A stretch of DNA of 17,353 bases. It comes from Ruminococcus sp. AM22-13. Its GTDB lineage: Bacteria; Bacillota; Clostridia; Lachnospirales; Lachnospiraceae. Both the position numbers and the translations under genes were made by a program. The notes under the pieces were generated by a model. It did not search any database. It had not been told where the DNA came from and worked only from the letters and a program-made list of their open reading frames with translations. This document shows positions 6,961 through 12,722 of this stretch, in pieces. Location: assembly GCF_003471165.1 (NCBI RefSeq), contig NZ_QRIL01000046.1:1-17353 (forward strand). The letters run 5' to 3'. The stretch's first letter is position 1. Every line of letters starts with the position of its first letter.

Positions 6961-7320
6961 TCAGGGATCTTGTTTATCGTGGTCTGTAGGAATTTTATAT
7001 GTACGCAGATATGCTTCTACGATAGCAAGAATAGCGGTAATTTGCTCATCGTTGCATTTTGACAGGTACATGAGCAGGCGTTGATAATCAAGATCATCTG
7101 TATGATTGTTTGGATAAAACAATGGTTCAGGAGGAACATTTAAAGCGCGTACCAGTTTTCTGATTTTATGAAAACTGGGAACTCGGCCCCCATTTTCAAT
7201 TTCCTTTAAATATCGGCTGGACATTTCTGCTTTTTCAGCTAATTCTTCATAAGTCAATTTTTGCTCGTGTCGGGCGTTCTTAAAAAACAATCCCAGTTCT
7301 TTATCTGTTTGTTTTGGCAT
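6961..7320 (-). CDS. XRE-family transcriptional regulator (119 residues)
   Basis: A Cro/C1-type helix-turn-helix covers residues 8-67: LGLFFKNARHEQKLTYEELAEKAEMSSRYLKEIENGGRVPSFHKIRKLVRALNV. The C-terminal 50 residues form helices (QRLLMYLSKCNDEQITAILAIVEAYLRTY), probably for dimerisation. ATG at 7320 is preferred to one five codons earlier because GGAGGTG lies seven bases upstream of it. It is divergent from the sigma-factor/excisionase/integrase module, at the position where Tn916-like and Tn1549-like elements commonly carry a repressor. A role in controlling excision genes is inference. Two ATATTTCACT repeats lie just upstream of it. Confidence 0.85.
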   Translation of the reverse strand: MPKQTDKELGLFFKNARHEQKLTYEELAEKAEMSSRYLKEIENGGRVPSFHKIRKLVRALNVPPEPLFYPNNHTDDLDYQRLLMYLSKCNDEQITAILAIVEAYLRTYKIPTDHDKQDP

Positions 7321-7375
7321 ATGATACACCTCCATGTTTAGTGTATAGTTCCCTTTCTTGAAAGAAAATGAACTA

Positions 7376-7408
7376 ATATTTCACTAAAAAAGAGGGTGAT
7401 ATTTCACT
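7376..7408. repeat. Direct repeat ATATTTCACT x2, candidate operators
   Basis: Exact 10-base copies at 7376-7385 and 7399-7408, 23 bases apart, lie 55-90 bases upstream of the XRE start at 7320. The spacing of about two helical turns fits cooperative regulator binding. Confidence 0.5.
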
Positions 7409-7620
7409 TTTTAAAAGACATATAAAATTCTGAATTTCCGTAAAACAGATCCGGAGGTATTGGAAAGATTAAGAATTTTATTGTCTGGTATCACATCCGT
7501 CATTACGTGACGGATGAAATAGATAAATAGTTCAAAAAAGCAAATAAATTTCTTTACCTCAAAAAGTGAATTATATGCCACAAGAAATGATGGCAAAATA
7601 TTATCTTTTGATATAAATAG
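7409..7620. other. AT-rich intergenic stretch with a strong isolated hairpin
   Basis: No convincing gene. The main structure is a perfect 9-bp stem CATCCGTCA/TGACGGATG (7494-7502 and 7508-7516) around TTACG, without a U-tract on either side. Short frames such as one ending HIRHYVTDEIDK have no RBS and no recognisable family, though they may be a decayed gene. Confidence 0.5.
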
Positions 7621-7659
7621 CGTCCGATGGGTTAAAAACTACCCATTAGGACGTTTTTT
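7621..7659 (+). terminator. Rho-independent terminator with no gene upstream
   Basis: CGTCC-g-ATGGGT pairs with ACCCAT-ta-GGACG around a TAAAAACT loop and is followed by TTTTTT. It would end a plus-strand transcript arising in the gene-less 7409-7620 stretch. Confidence 0.7.
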
Positions 7660-7702
7660 ATATACCTCAAAATACAGGAAAAACAATTTTCTCGTATTTA
7701 TT

Positions 7703-7768
7703 AAGAAATTTTTTAAAAATTTCTTCCCACACCCCGACAAATGCACTCATCCGTTTGGGATATGTGTG
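7703..7768 (+). promoter_or_regulatory. Structured leader of the sigma-factor operon
   Basis: Two structures lie before the sigma-factor gene. One is a perfect AT-rich palindrome of 23 bases (7703-7725, arms AAGAAATTTTT/AAAAATTTCTT, one-base centre). The other is a hairpin made of CACAC/GTGTG (7728-7732, 7764-7768) enclosing CCC..CAAA and TTTGGG. I recall a CACACCCCGACAAATGCACT-type leader at this place in Tn916/Tn1549-like elements. Its function (attenuation or RNA stability) is not evident here. Confidence 0.5.
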
Positions 7769-7824
7769 AAGGGGAAGCAAGAACTTTGCTTATTGCCTAC
7801 CGGCGGGGAAGGAGGTGAACTCTT

Positions 7825-8262
7825 ATGGAGCAATCCTCTTTTCAAGATGAGCAGACAGTCAGACATCAGTTTGATTCTCTGTGCAAGTTGGCATTGAAAA
7901 GTGAAGTTATTAATTATGAAAAGCATATGGCATATCGCCAGAAGTATGAAGTGATGTTGTCAGAATTATCAGAAAAGGAGTTGAGCAGACTTTTTATAAT
8001 GGATGAGCATGAAATGGAAACACATCGTTTTCAGGTCCTGGGTTACGACATAGAAGTCAAAGATGCATTGATTGCTGAAGCACTGCAGACACTTACTGAA
8101 AAGAAAAGGAATGTTGTGTTATTATCATATTTTATGGATATGAGTGATGCAGACATTGCCAGAGAAATGAATCTTGTACGCAGCACAATTAATGAGCATC
8201 GTAGACGATCACTGGAACTGATGAGAAAAAATATGGAGGAATCTGCAAATGAAAAAAAGTAA
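7825..8262 (+). CDS. Sigma-70 region 4-like factor (Tn916 Orf7-type)
   Basis: 145 residues. The C-terminal half (84-134) is a sigma region 4 helix-turn-helix: AEALQTLTEKKRNVVLLSYFMDMSDADIAREMNLVRSTINEHRRRSLELM. The YFMDMSD stretch and the N-terminal QF..LCK pattern match Tn916 Orf7 closely. AGGAGGTG lies seven bases before the ATG. It overlaps the next gene by 14 bases. In Tn916, Orf7/Orf8 lie upstream of xis-int and take part in the transcription cascade that activates excision and transfer; the gene order here suggests the same role. Confidence 0.88.
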   Translation: MEQSSFQDEQTVRHQFDSLCKLALKSEVINYEKHMAYRQKYEVMLSELSEKELSRLFIMDEHEMETHRFQVLGYDIEVKDALIAEALQTLTEKKRNVVLLSYFMDMSDADIAREMNLVRSTINEHRRRSLELMRKNMEESANEKK

Positions 8263-8521
8263 AAAACAGAAATGCGCATTTGATTTGCTGCCATTCCATG
8301 TTATTGAGGCAGCATCAACTGGTGATACTGAGGCAATCCAGGCAGTGTTGAAGCATTATGAAGGGTACATAACAGTTTTAGCTACCAGAAAAATGTTTGA
8401 CGAATTTGGACAGGTGCATTACTGTGTAGATGAAACTCTGCGTCAACGCCTGGAAACAAAACTGATTACTAAGACCTTGGGATTTGATACGAAATCATAT
8501 GTAAGGAAAAGTAATCAGTAA
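8249..8521 (+). CDS. Helix-turn-helix domain protein (Tn916 Orf8-type)
   Basis: 90 residues with a basic start (MKKSKKQKCAFDLLPFHVIEAA) followed by STGDTEAIQAVLKHYEGYITVLATRKMFDEFG, the conserved HYEGYI signature of the small HTH proteins (HTH_16-like) encoded after the Orf7-type sigma factor. A C-terminal ETLRQRLETKLITKTLGFD helix follows. It overlaps the sigma gene and uses a GGAGG-like site within it, indicating translational coupling. It resembles the N-terminal part of sigma factors and probably assists or modulates the upstream protein; the exact role is not established. Confidence 0.85.
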   Translation: MKKSKKQKCAFDLLPFHVIEAASTGDTEAIQAVLKHYEGYITVLATRKMFDEFGQVHYCVDETLRQRLETKLITKTLGFDTKSYVRKSNQ

Positions 8522-8675
8522 AGGGAGTATTTAATATAGATTCCTTTTCCCCTTCAGGAATTTTTGTACCTTGAAAATTGTATATTGTTTTACATACAGG
8601 ACGTGAAGATATGTAGAGCCACTAGGTAAATCCGCCATGATATATCTGCTCTGTTAATGGAGTAAATACGAGGAA

Positions 8676-8768
8676 ATGCTGAAATATAACATTGAAGTAA
8701 AGGTATGGAGCGAGAAGAATTTGACAAAATGTGCAGCAGCTGCACAGGGCGACGAAGCATATCTGTGA
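8676..8768 (+). CDS. Possible 30-residue peptide
   Basis: The frame ATG..TGA encodes MLKYNIEVKVWSEKNLTKCA followed by AAAQGDEAYL. CGAGGA lies only two to three bases before the ATG, closer than ideal. Codon use looks coding-like and the peptide has no low-complexity bias, so it may be a true small peptide or the remnant of a longer gene. It contains the 15-base palindrome at 8731-8745. Low confidence. Confidence 0.25.
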   Translation: MLKYNIEVKVWSEKNLTKCAAAAQGDEAYL

Positions 8769-8857
8769 TAATGATACTTCCAGAAAAAAGCTGGTCATAT
8801 TTAATGACGGTGCAAAACCGATGTGGGCAGAGTACTGAACTGCCACCTGTATTGTAA

Positions 8858-8911
8858 TTTTATCTGCCGATGACAGTGTATAAAATTGTAAATTGTCATG
8901 GGCAGATAAAA
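8858..8911 (+). promoter_or_regulatory. Long hairpin upstream of xis
   Basis: TTTTATCTGCC-G-ATGACA (8858-8875) pairs with TGTCAT-G-GGCAGATAAAA (8894-8911): 17 base pairs broken by one G-G mismatch, with an 18-base AT-rich loop. It ends 34 bases before the xis start. It could act as an attenuator or terminator, or as a dyad for protein binding. Confidence 0.6.
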
Positions 8912-8945
8912 ATGTTTTGTCCAAAGAGAAAAGGAGGAGAGAAGA

Positions 8946-9167
8946 GTGGCGATTAAAATTGAAAAAGGTAAGATTCCAATTTGGGAAAAATATATGCTTA
9001 CGGTGGATGAAGCAGTGCAATATTTTGGAATAGGTGAAAAGAAAATAAGGATGCTTATTTCGGAACATCTAAATTCAGAATGTTGCTTTACAGTCCAGGT
9101 GGGGTGTAAGTCATTGATTAACCGTAAGAAATTTGAGGCCTTTCTGGATCAGACTACGTCTTTGTAA
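8946..9167 (+). CDS. xis: Excisionase, Tn916 Xis-type
   Basis: 73 residues. IPIWEKYMLTVDEAVQYFGIGEKKIRMLISEH (10-41) matches the winged-helix core of Tn916 Xis (IPIWERYTLT...YFRIGENKLR, from memory), and the closing INRKKFEAFLDQTTSL is the family C-terminus. Xis bends DNA at the element ends and directs the integrase to excision. The start is GTG with AGGAGG eight bases upstream. It lies 104 bases before the integrase start, the usual xis-int order. Confidence 0.9.
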   Translation: MAIKIEKGKIPIWEKYMLTVDEAVQYFGIGEKKIRMLISEHLNSECCFTVQVGCKSLINRKKFEAFLDQTTSL

Positions 9168-9187
9168 AAAATATACGAACAATTTAG

Positions 9188-9226
9188 CACTTTAAAGTGG
9201 AAATGCTAGCCCTGGTATGATATAAT
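9188..9226 (+). promoter_or_regulatory. Integrase promoter (extended -10) with flanking palindrome
   Basis: TGA-TATAAT (9218-9226) is a good extended -10; there is no strong -35. A perfect palindrome CACTTTAAAGTG (9188-9199) lies where a -35 or operator would be. AGCCCT (9208-9213) and AGGGCT (9241-9246) bracket the -10. Transcription would begin near 9233, so int can be expressed apart from xis. Confidence 0.55.
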
Positions 9227-9271
9227 ACCTATATCGTGCTAGGGCTTCTTCGTAGAAAGGGGCGAAGACGT

Positions 9272-10486
9272 TTGGGTAAAACAAAACGTGACCAAAAACG
9301 ACGGGATAAAAAAGGTCGAATTTTACGAAACGGAGAAAGTCAGAGAAAAGATGGAAGATATGCGTTTGTATATACAGATTGTTATGGAAAGCAGAAGTTT
9401 TTGTATAGTTGGAAATTAGAGCCAACAGATTCTCTGCCAACTGGATGCAGACCATGCTTAGCTCTAAGGGAAAAAGAAAAGAATATCCAAAGAGATTTAC
9501 ATGATGGTATAGTACCTTACGGAGGAAATTTAACAGTTTTGGATTTGGTTCAAAAATACATTGGACAAAAAAAGGGGGTTCGTCATAACACTCAGGCGAA
9601 CTATGATTTTGTGATCAATATAATAAAAAAAGAAGAATTCGGAACCAGAAGAATAGATAAAATAAAATTGTCGGATGCAAAAGCATGGTTTATTAAACTG
9701 CAAGCAGATGGAAGAGGATACAGTTCCATTCACAGTGTGCGTGGAATTGTAAGACCTGCATTTCAGATGGCAGTTGAAGATGATTTACTGCGCAAGAATC
9801 CTTTTGAATTTCAATTATGTACAGTTGTCGTAAATGACAGTGTTACAAGACAGGCAATTACAAAAGAACAGGAAGAGTTATTTCTGGAGTTTATCCGAAA
9901 TGATGACCATTACTCAAAATACTATAATGGAATGTTTATTTTGTTTAAGACTGGACTTCGTATTTCTGAGTTTTGTGGATTGACAGTGAAAGATATTGAT
10001 CTTCAGGAGAGAAAAATCAATGTGAATCATCAGCTTCAGAGAACCAGAGGAATGCAGTACGTCATTGAAGATACCAAAACTTCAAGTGGAACACGAATGT
10101 TACCGATGACAGATGAAGTTTATGAATGTTTTGAACAGATTGTGAAAAACCGTAAAAAAGTAAGGGTTGAGCCGATTATAGATGGATATAGTCGATTCTT
10201 ATTTCTGGATAAAAAAGATATGCCTGAAGTAGCACTTCATTGGGAAAAACATTTTCAGTGGGCGTTAGGAAAGTATAATCGTACTCATGAGGAACAAATG
10301 CCAAAGATCACGCCTCATGTATGCAGGCATACATATTGTTCCAATATGGCGAAAGCTGGAATGAATCCGAAAGCACTCCAATATTTAATGGGACATTCTG
10401 ATATAGGGGTTACGTTAAATGTATATACGCATCTGGGATTAATTGATGCAAAAGAAGAGATGAATAGGATTGCAAAACTGGCATAG
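9272..10486 (+). CDS. int: Tyrosine integrase, Tn916 Int family
   Basis: 404 residues from the chosen TTG, nearly the length of Tn916 Int (405). The N-terminal arm-binding domain reads RRDKKGRILRNGESQRKDGR (10-29), followed by the TDCYGKQKFLYSWKL strand set. The core-binding domain is about 85-190. The catalytic set is R230 (KTGLRISE), K269 (TKTSSG), H349-x-x-R352 (TPHVCRHTY), H375 (MGHSD) and Y385 (NVYTHLG). An in-frame GTG at 9236 would nearly coincide with the predicted transcription start, whereas AGGGG lies nine bases before TTG 9272; I therefore prefer TTG. It catalyses integration and, with Xis, excision. The target may be the phosphatase-like sequence downstream (see 10702-10752). Confidence 0.92.
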   Translation: MGKTKRDQKRRDKKGRILRNGESQRKDGRYAFVYTDCYGKQKFLYSWKLEPTDSLPTGCRPCLALREKEKNIQRDLHDGIVPYGGNLTVLDLVQKYIGQKKGVRHNTQANYDFVINIIKKEEFGTRRIDKIKLSDAKAWFIKLQADGRGYSSIHSVRGIVRPAFQMAVEDDLLRKNPFEFQLCTVVVNDSVTRQAITKEQEELFLEFIRNDDHYSKYYNGMFILFKTGLRISEFCGLTVKDIDLQERKINVNHQLQRTRGMQYVIEDTKTSSGTRMLPMTDEVYECFEQIVKNRKKVRVEPIIDGYSRFLFLDKKDMPEVALHWEKHFQWALGKYNRTHEEQMPKITPHVCRHTYCSNMAKAGMNPKALQYLMGHSDIGVTLNVYTHLGLIDAKEEMNRIAKLA

Positions 10487-10543
10487 TATGATAAAATAAT
10501 AGAAAAAAGAATTAAGAATAATCTGATTATAAGGTTCTTAGAA

Positions 10544-10567
10544 AGCCTGTTTTCCAGGCTGATTATT
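10544..10567 (+). terminator. Terminator-like hairpin after int
   Basis: AGCCTG (10544-10549) pairs with CAGGCT (10555-10560) and is followed by GATTATT. Outer CTTAG/CTAAG arms (from 10537 and to 10572) extend the symmetry. It probably ends int transcripts. Confidence 0.45.
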
Positions 10568-10585
10568 ACTAAGAAGTTACTAAAT

Positions 10586-10614
10586 TTGGATAAGAAAATA
10601 TACGAATTTATGCT
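10586..10614 (+). promoter_or_regulatory. Outward-reading promoter candidate near the element 1 end
   Basis: TTGGAT (10586-10591), a 17-base spacer and TATGCT (10609-10614) point out of the element toward the phosphatase-like start at 10702. Elements that insert into the 5' end of a gene often supply a replacement promoter, which would fit. Confidence 0.35.
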
Positions 10615-10701
10615 GTGATATACAGGAAAATGACAGGATTGAAGATTATCGGAAAATGCCTGCAAACAGCGTAAATACAGCATTTCAAGGAGTTTTAAGC
10701 A

Positions 10702-10752
10702 ATGATAAGTGTGTTATTTGTCTGCCACGGCAGGATTTTCTGTTCAGAATGA
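10702..10752 (+). pseudogene. 5' fragment of a low-molecular-weight protein tyrosine phosphatase gene
   Basis: ATG with AAGGAG nine bases upstream opens MISVLFVCHGRIFCSE and then a stop. VLFVCHG is the canonical first strand and start of the C-x5-R-S/T phosphate loop of LMW tyrosine phosphatases (usual form VLFVCHGNICRSPMAE). After the glycine the match collapses and the frame ends six codons later. The break coincides with a CTGCC-AC-GGCAG palindrome. The simplest reading is a gene start separated from its body by an integration event. The fragment is short and chance resemblance is possible, but the RBS, ATG and seven-residue exact motif together make that unlikely. Confidence 0.6.
10722..10733. 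other. att: Candidate attachment core between the two elements
   Basis: CTGCC-AC-GGCAG is a short inverted repeat at the exact place where phosphatase homology stops, about 235 bases past the int stop. Tyrosine recombinases act on core sites with inverted-repeat arms. No second copy of the core is present in this window, so this is inference. Confidence 0.45.
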
Positions 10753-10812
10753 AAAGTCTCAAATCGTCTTAAATACTTCTATAAATAGCATTTCTTGTGT
10801 TCCATTCTCAAT

Positions 10813-10832
10813 TTTACCAATGATTTACCAAT
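10813..10832. repeat. TTTACCAAT x2, candidate integrase arm-type sites
   Basis: TTTACCAAT occurs at 10813-10821 and 10824-10832, 11 bases apart (one helical turn), about 80 bases right of the candidate core. On the other strand each reads ATTGGTAAA. Short direct repeats on the same helix face near an element end fit arm sites for the N-terminal domain of a Tn916-type integrase. Confidence 0.4.
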
Positions 10833-10880
10833 ATTTCTGGAGAGTCAGACTTGCAAAACCAGAATGAGGAGATTAAAAAT

Positions 10881-11258
10881 ATGAGCAAATTGAAACCAAG
10901 AATAACGGAAAACGGAATTGATTATATCCTTGTCGGAGATTACTACATCCCGGATTTGAAACTGCCGGAGGAACACCGCCCCATTGGGAAGTATGGACGG
11001 CTACATCAGGAATATTTAAGAGAAGTCCACCCAGCCAGATTGAACACATTGATATTGACCGGGGAGTTATGGACATATCTTGCAGACCTGAACGAACAGG
11101 CACAGGAACGGTTAGACATCATCATGGAACAGATGAAAACTGCCGAGGGCGTAACCGAGGAATTGAAGCGTACCCATCAAATGGAATGGGTGCAGCGTTG
11201 CAATAACATTCACAACCGGGCAGAAGAAATTGTTTTGCATGAGATGATTTATTCGTAA
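10881..11258 (+). CDS. tnpV: TnpV family protein
   Basis: 125 residues. ITENGIDYILVGDYYIPDLKLPEEHRPIGKYGRLHQEYLREVHPARLNTLILTGELWTYLADLNEQAQERLD is the standard core of TnpV proteins (PF14198), first described in the clostridial transposon Tn4451, with a helical, charged C-terminus. The family has no proven biochemical role. ATG at 10881 is chosen because GAGGAG lies upstream of it; an earlier in-frame start at 10851 has no site. It is the first intact gene right of the candidate attachment core. Confidence 0.88.
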   Translation: MSKLKPRITENGIDYILVGDYYIPDLKLPEEHRPIGKYGRLHQEYLREVHPARLNTLILTGELWTYLADLNEQAQERLDIIMEQMKTAEGVTEELKRTHQMEWVQRCNNIHNRAEEIVLHEMIYS

Positions 11259-11363
11259 TGATATGTTAAGAGTTAAGCAAATATGAAGTTGTCAAGTTTT
11301 TTCAAACAGCCTCATTGCATAGAAATGACAAACAGATTATTCTTAAAGCAGGAGGTGGCAGAA

Positions 11364-11843
11364 ATGGCAAACGAAGATAAGAAAGATTTTAATGCTATGT
11401 TGCACGACAATAAGGATATGCCAAAATTTCAAATCATTACAGACCAGAAAAGTATTGAAAAATATGGTGGCAGTAAAATGTATTTTGCACCGCCAATCGA
11501 CTATGACAAAGTAATGAAAAAAATTCCGTATGGTAAAGTGATTACCGTCGGGAAAATACGAGAATACTTTGCGGAGTTAAGTAGTGCAGATTTTACAGAA
11601 CCGATTACAGCAGGAATTTTTGTTTCTATTGTGGCATGGGCGAGTTATCAGCGTTCAGAAGATGAAACGCCTTATTGGAGAACATTGAAAGCAAACGGAG
11701 AACTAAATGCTAAATACCCAAATGGTATTGAAGCACAAAAAGAAAAATTAGAAGCAGAAGGACACACCATCATTCAAAAAGGGCGTAAAAATGTACGATA
11801 CTATGTAAAGGACTATGAAAACTCCCTCTTTGATTTGAAATAG
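11364..11843 (+). CDS. MGMT-like (alkyltransferase-like) protein lacking the catalytic cysteine
   Basis: 159 residues. The C-terminal domain from about residue 46 resembles the DNA-binding half of O6-alkylguanine-DNA alkyltransferases (PF01035): VMKKIPYGKVITVGKIREYF, FVSIVAWASYQ, TPYWRTLKANGELN and GIEAQKEKLEAEGHTI. The active-site PCHR is replaced by PYWR (103-106), so it cannot take an alkyl group in the usual way. It may act like ATL proteins, which bind lesions and pass them to excision repair, or have another DNA-binding role. Start ATG 11364 has AGGAGGTG six bases upstream; an in-frame ATG 27 codons earlier adds an unrelated tail and has no RBS. Confidence 0.82.
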   Translation: MANEDKKDFNAMLHDNKDMPKFQIITDQKSIEKYGGSKMYFAPPIDYDKVMKKIPYGKVITVGKIREYFAELSSADFTEPITAGIFVSIVAWASYQRSEDETPYWRTLKANGELNAKYPNGIEAQKEKLEAEGHTIIQKGRKNVRYYVKDYENSLFDLK

Positions 11844-11874
11844 GTAAATTTGAATTTGGCAGATGTAAAAGGAT

Positions 11875-11936
11875 TTTGACACTCATAATAAGTGATGTCA
11901 AAGCTATTTTGTAGACAATAGTGGGTGTTTTTCCTA
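11875..11936. repeat. Two inverted repeats upstream of the membrane XRE gene
   Basis: TTTGACA/TGTCAAA (11875-11881, 11896-11902), with inner TCA/TGA, is followed by TTGTAG and CTACAA arms (about 11910-11936). They lie just before the XRE gene at 11965 and are candidate operators; the first could also end the upstream MGMT-like transcript. Confidence 0.45.
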
Positions 11937-11964
11937 CAATAAAAGTGCAAGGAGGTATAGTGGC

Positions 11965-12615
11965 ATGGAGCATGATATTGGATGCAAAATCAAGGCAGCC
12001 CGAATTGAAAAAAAGCTGACGCAAGAACAGGTTGCCGAATTGTTGGGTGTGAGTCGTCAGACCATCTCAAATTGGGAAAATGAAAAATCCTATCCAGATA
12101 TTATCAGCGTCATTAAAATGAGCGAATGCTACGATGTCTCTCTTGACTATCTATTGAAAGGAGAACAAAAAATGAAAAGCTATTATGATTATCTTGAAGA
12201 AAGTACGAATGTTGTGAAAAGCAATGCCAACAGAAACAAGATTATTACGATTCTCTCCTATCTCTTGATTTGGGCGTTTGCAATGATAGTGTTCTGGTTT
12301 TTTGCAAGTGGAAGTGACGCTATGGGTTACAGTTTGATGTTTCTTTGGTTTATTCTTCCTATATCCACATTTATTGTATCTATTGTTATTGGTAAAAATA
12401 ACTTTTGGGGAAAAGGAAAATGGGCATTCACTCTTTTCTTTGGCGTAATGTATATGCTTGCTGAATATGGCACATTCAAAATGGCAAACAACATTGCTTT
12501 TAACAAACTGAATGCCCCTGACTTGGGAATGATTGTAGCCGGAGCAATAATCTCTGCAATCGGTATGTTGGTAGGTTCACTGTGGAATAAGAAACGCCAC
12601 AATCAAAAAAAATAA
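11965..12615 (+). CDS. Membrane-anchored XRE-family regulator
   Basis: 216 residues. An N-terminal Cro/C1 helix-turn-helix (6-64: IGCKIKAARIEKKLTQEQVAELLGVSRQTISNWENEKSYPD) is joined by a charged linker (68-92) to four hydrophobic helices near 93-113, 121-143, 153-168 and 186-207, ending in a basic tail. Proteins of this plan are common in Firmicutes and are thought to sense membrane or cell-surface state, but the signal is unknown here. AGGAGG lies upstream of the ATG. It lies after the MGMT-like gene in the same direction and is followed by a strong terminator. Confidence 0.85.
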   Translation: MEHDIGCKIKAARIEKKLTQEQVAELLGVSRQTISNWENEKSYPDIISVIKMSECYDVSLDYLLKGEQKMKSYYDYLEESTNVVKSNANRNKIITILSYLLIWAFAMIVFWFFASGSDAMGYSLMFLWFILPISTFIVSIVIGKNNFWGKGKWAFTLFFGVMYMLAEYGTFKMANNIAFNKLNAPDLGMIVAGAIISAIGMLVGSLWNKKRHNQKK

Positions 12616-12672
12616 GTAACAAGAAAAATCCCAACTTGTTATTCTGAAAATTTAACTGAATAACCACAGCAC

Positions 12673-12722
12673 AAACCGCTGCTACATGGAAGCTAACAAA
12701 CCATGCAACAGCGGTTTTTCTT
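12673..12722 (+). terminator. Strong rho-independent terminator
   Basis: AAACCGCTG..CATGG pairs with CCATG..CAGCGGTTT around AAGCTAACAAA and is followed by TTTCTTT. It separates the convergent XRE genes and ends the membrane-XRE transcript. Confidence 0.8.

Larger units (their letters stand above)
8522..8945. other. 424-base gene-poor structured region between the Orf8-like gene and xis
   Basis: This stretch lacks a convincing full-size gene but is not random. It contains TTGAAAATTGTATATTG (8571-8587), a 15-base palindrome GTGCAG-CAG-CTGCAC (8731-8745), a 30-codon frame (8676-8768), and a long hairpin (8858-8911). Similar AT-rich regions with the GATGTGGGCAGAGTACTGAA motif sit at this place in related elements in my memory. 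It may be a leader controlling xis-int or carry Xis/Int binding sites. Confidence 0.5.

Noticed and set aside
7409..7620. Short frames (for example one ending in HIRHYVTDEIDK) as a decayed gene
   Set aside because: No family recognised, no RBS, and stops in all frames; kept only as a possibility in the small-RNA finding.
8566..8590. ACCTTGAAAATTG motif resembling sequence found near rRNA genes
   Set aside because: Only about a dozen bases match, with no rRNA or tRNA nearby; chance in AT-rich DNA is enough.
8622..9068. 148-residue minus-strand frame before and across xis
   Set aside because: It runs antisense to the Xis gene and the translation is a phenylalanine/cysteine-rich shadow.
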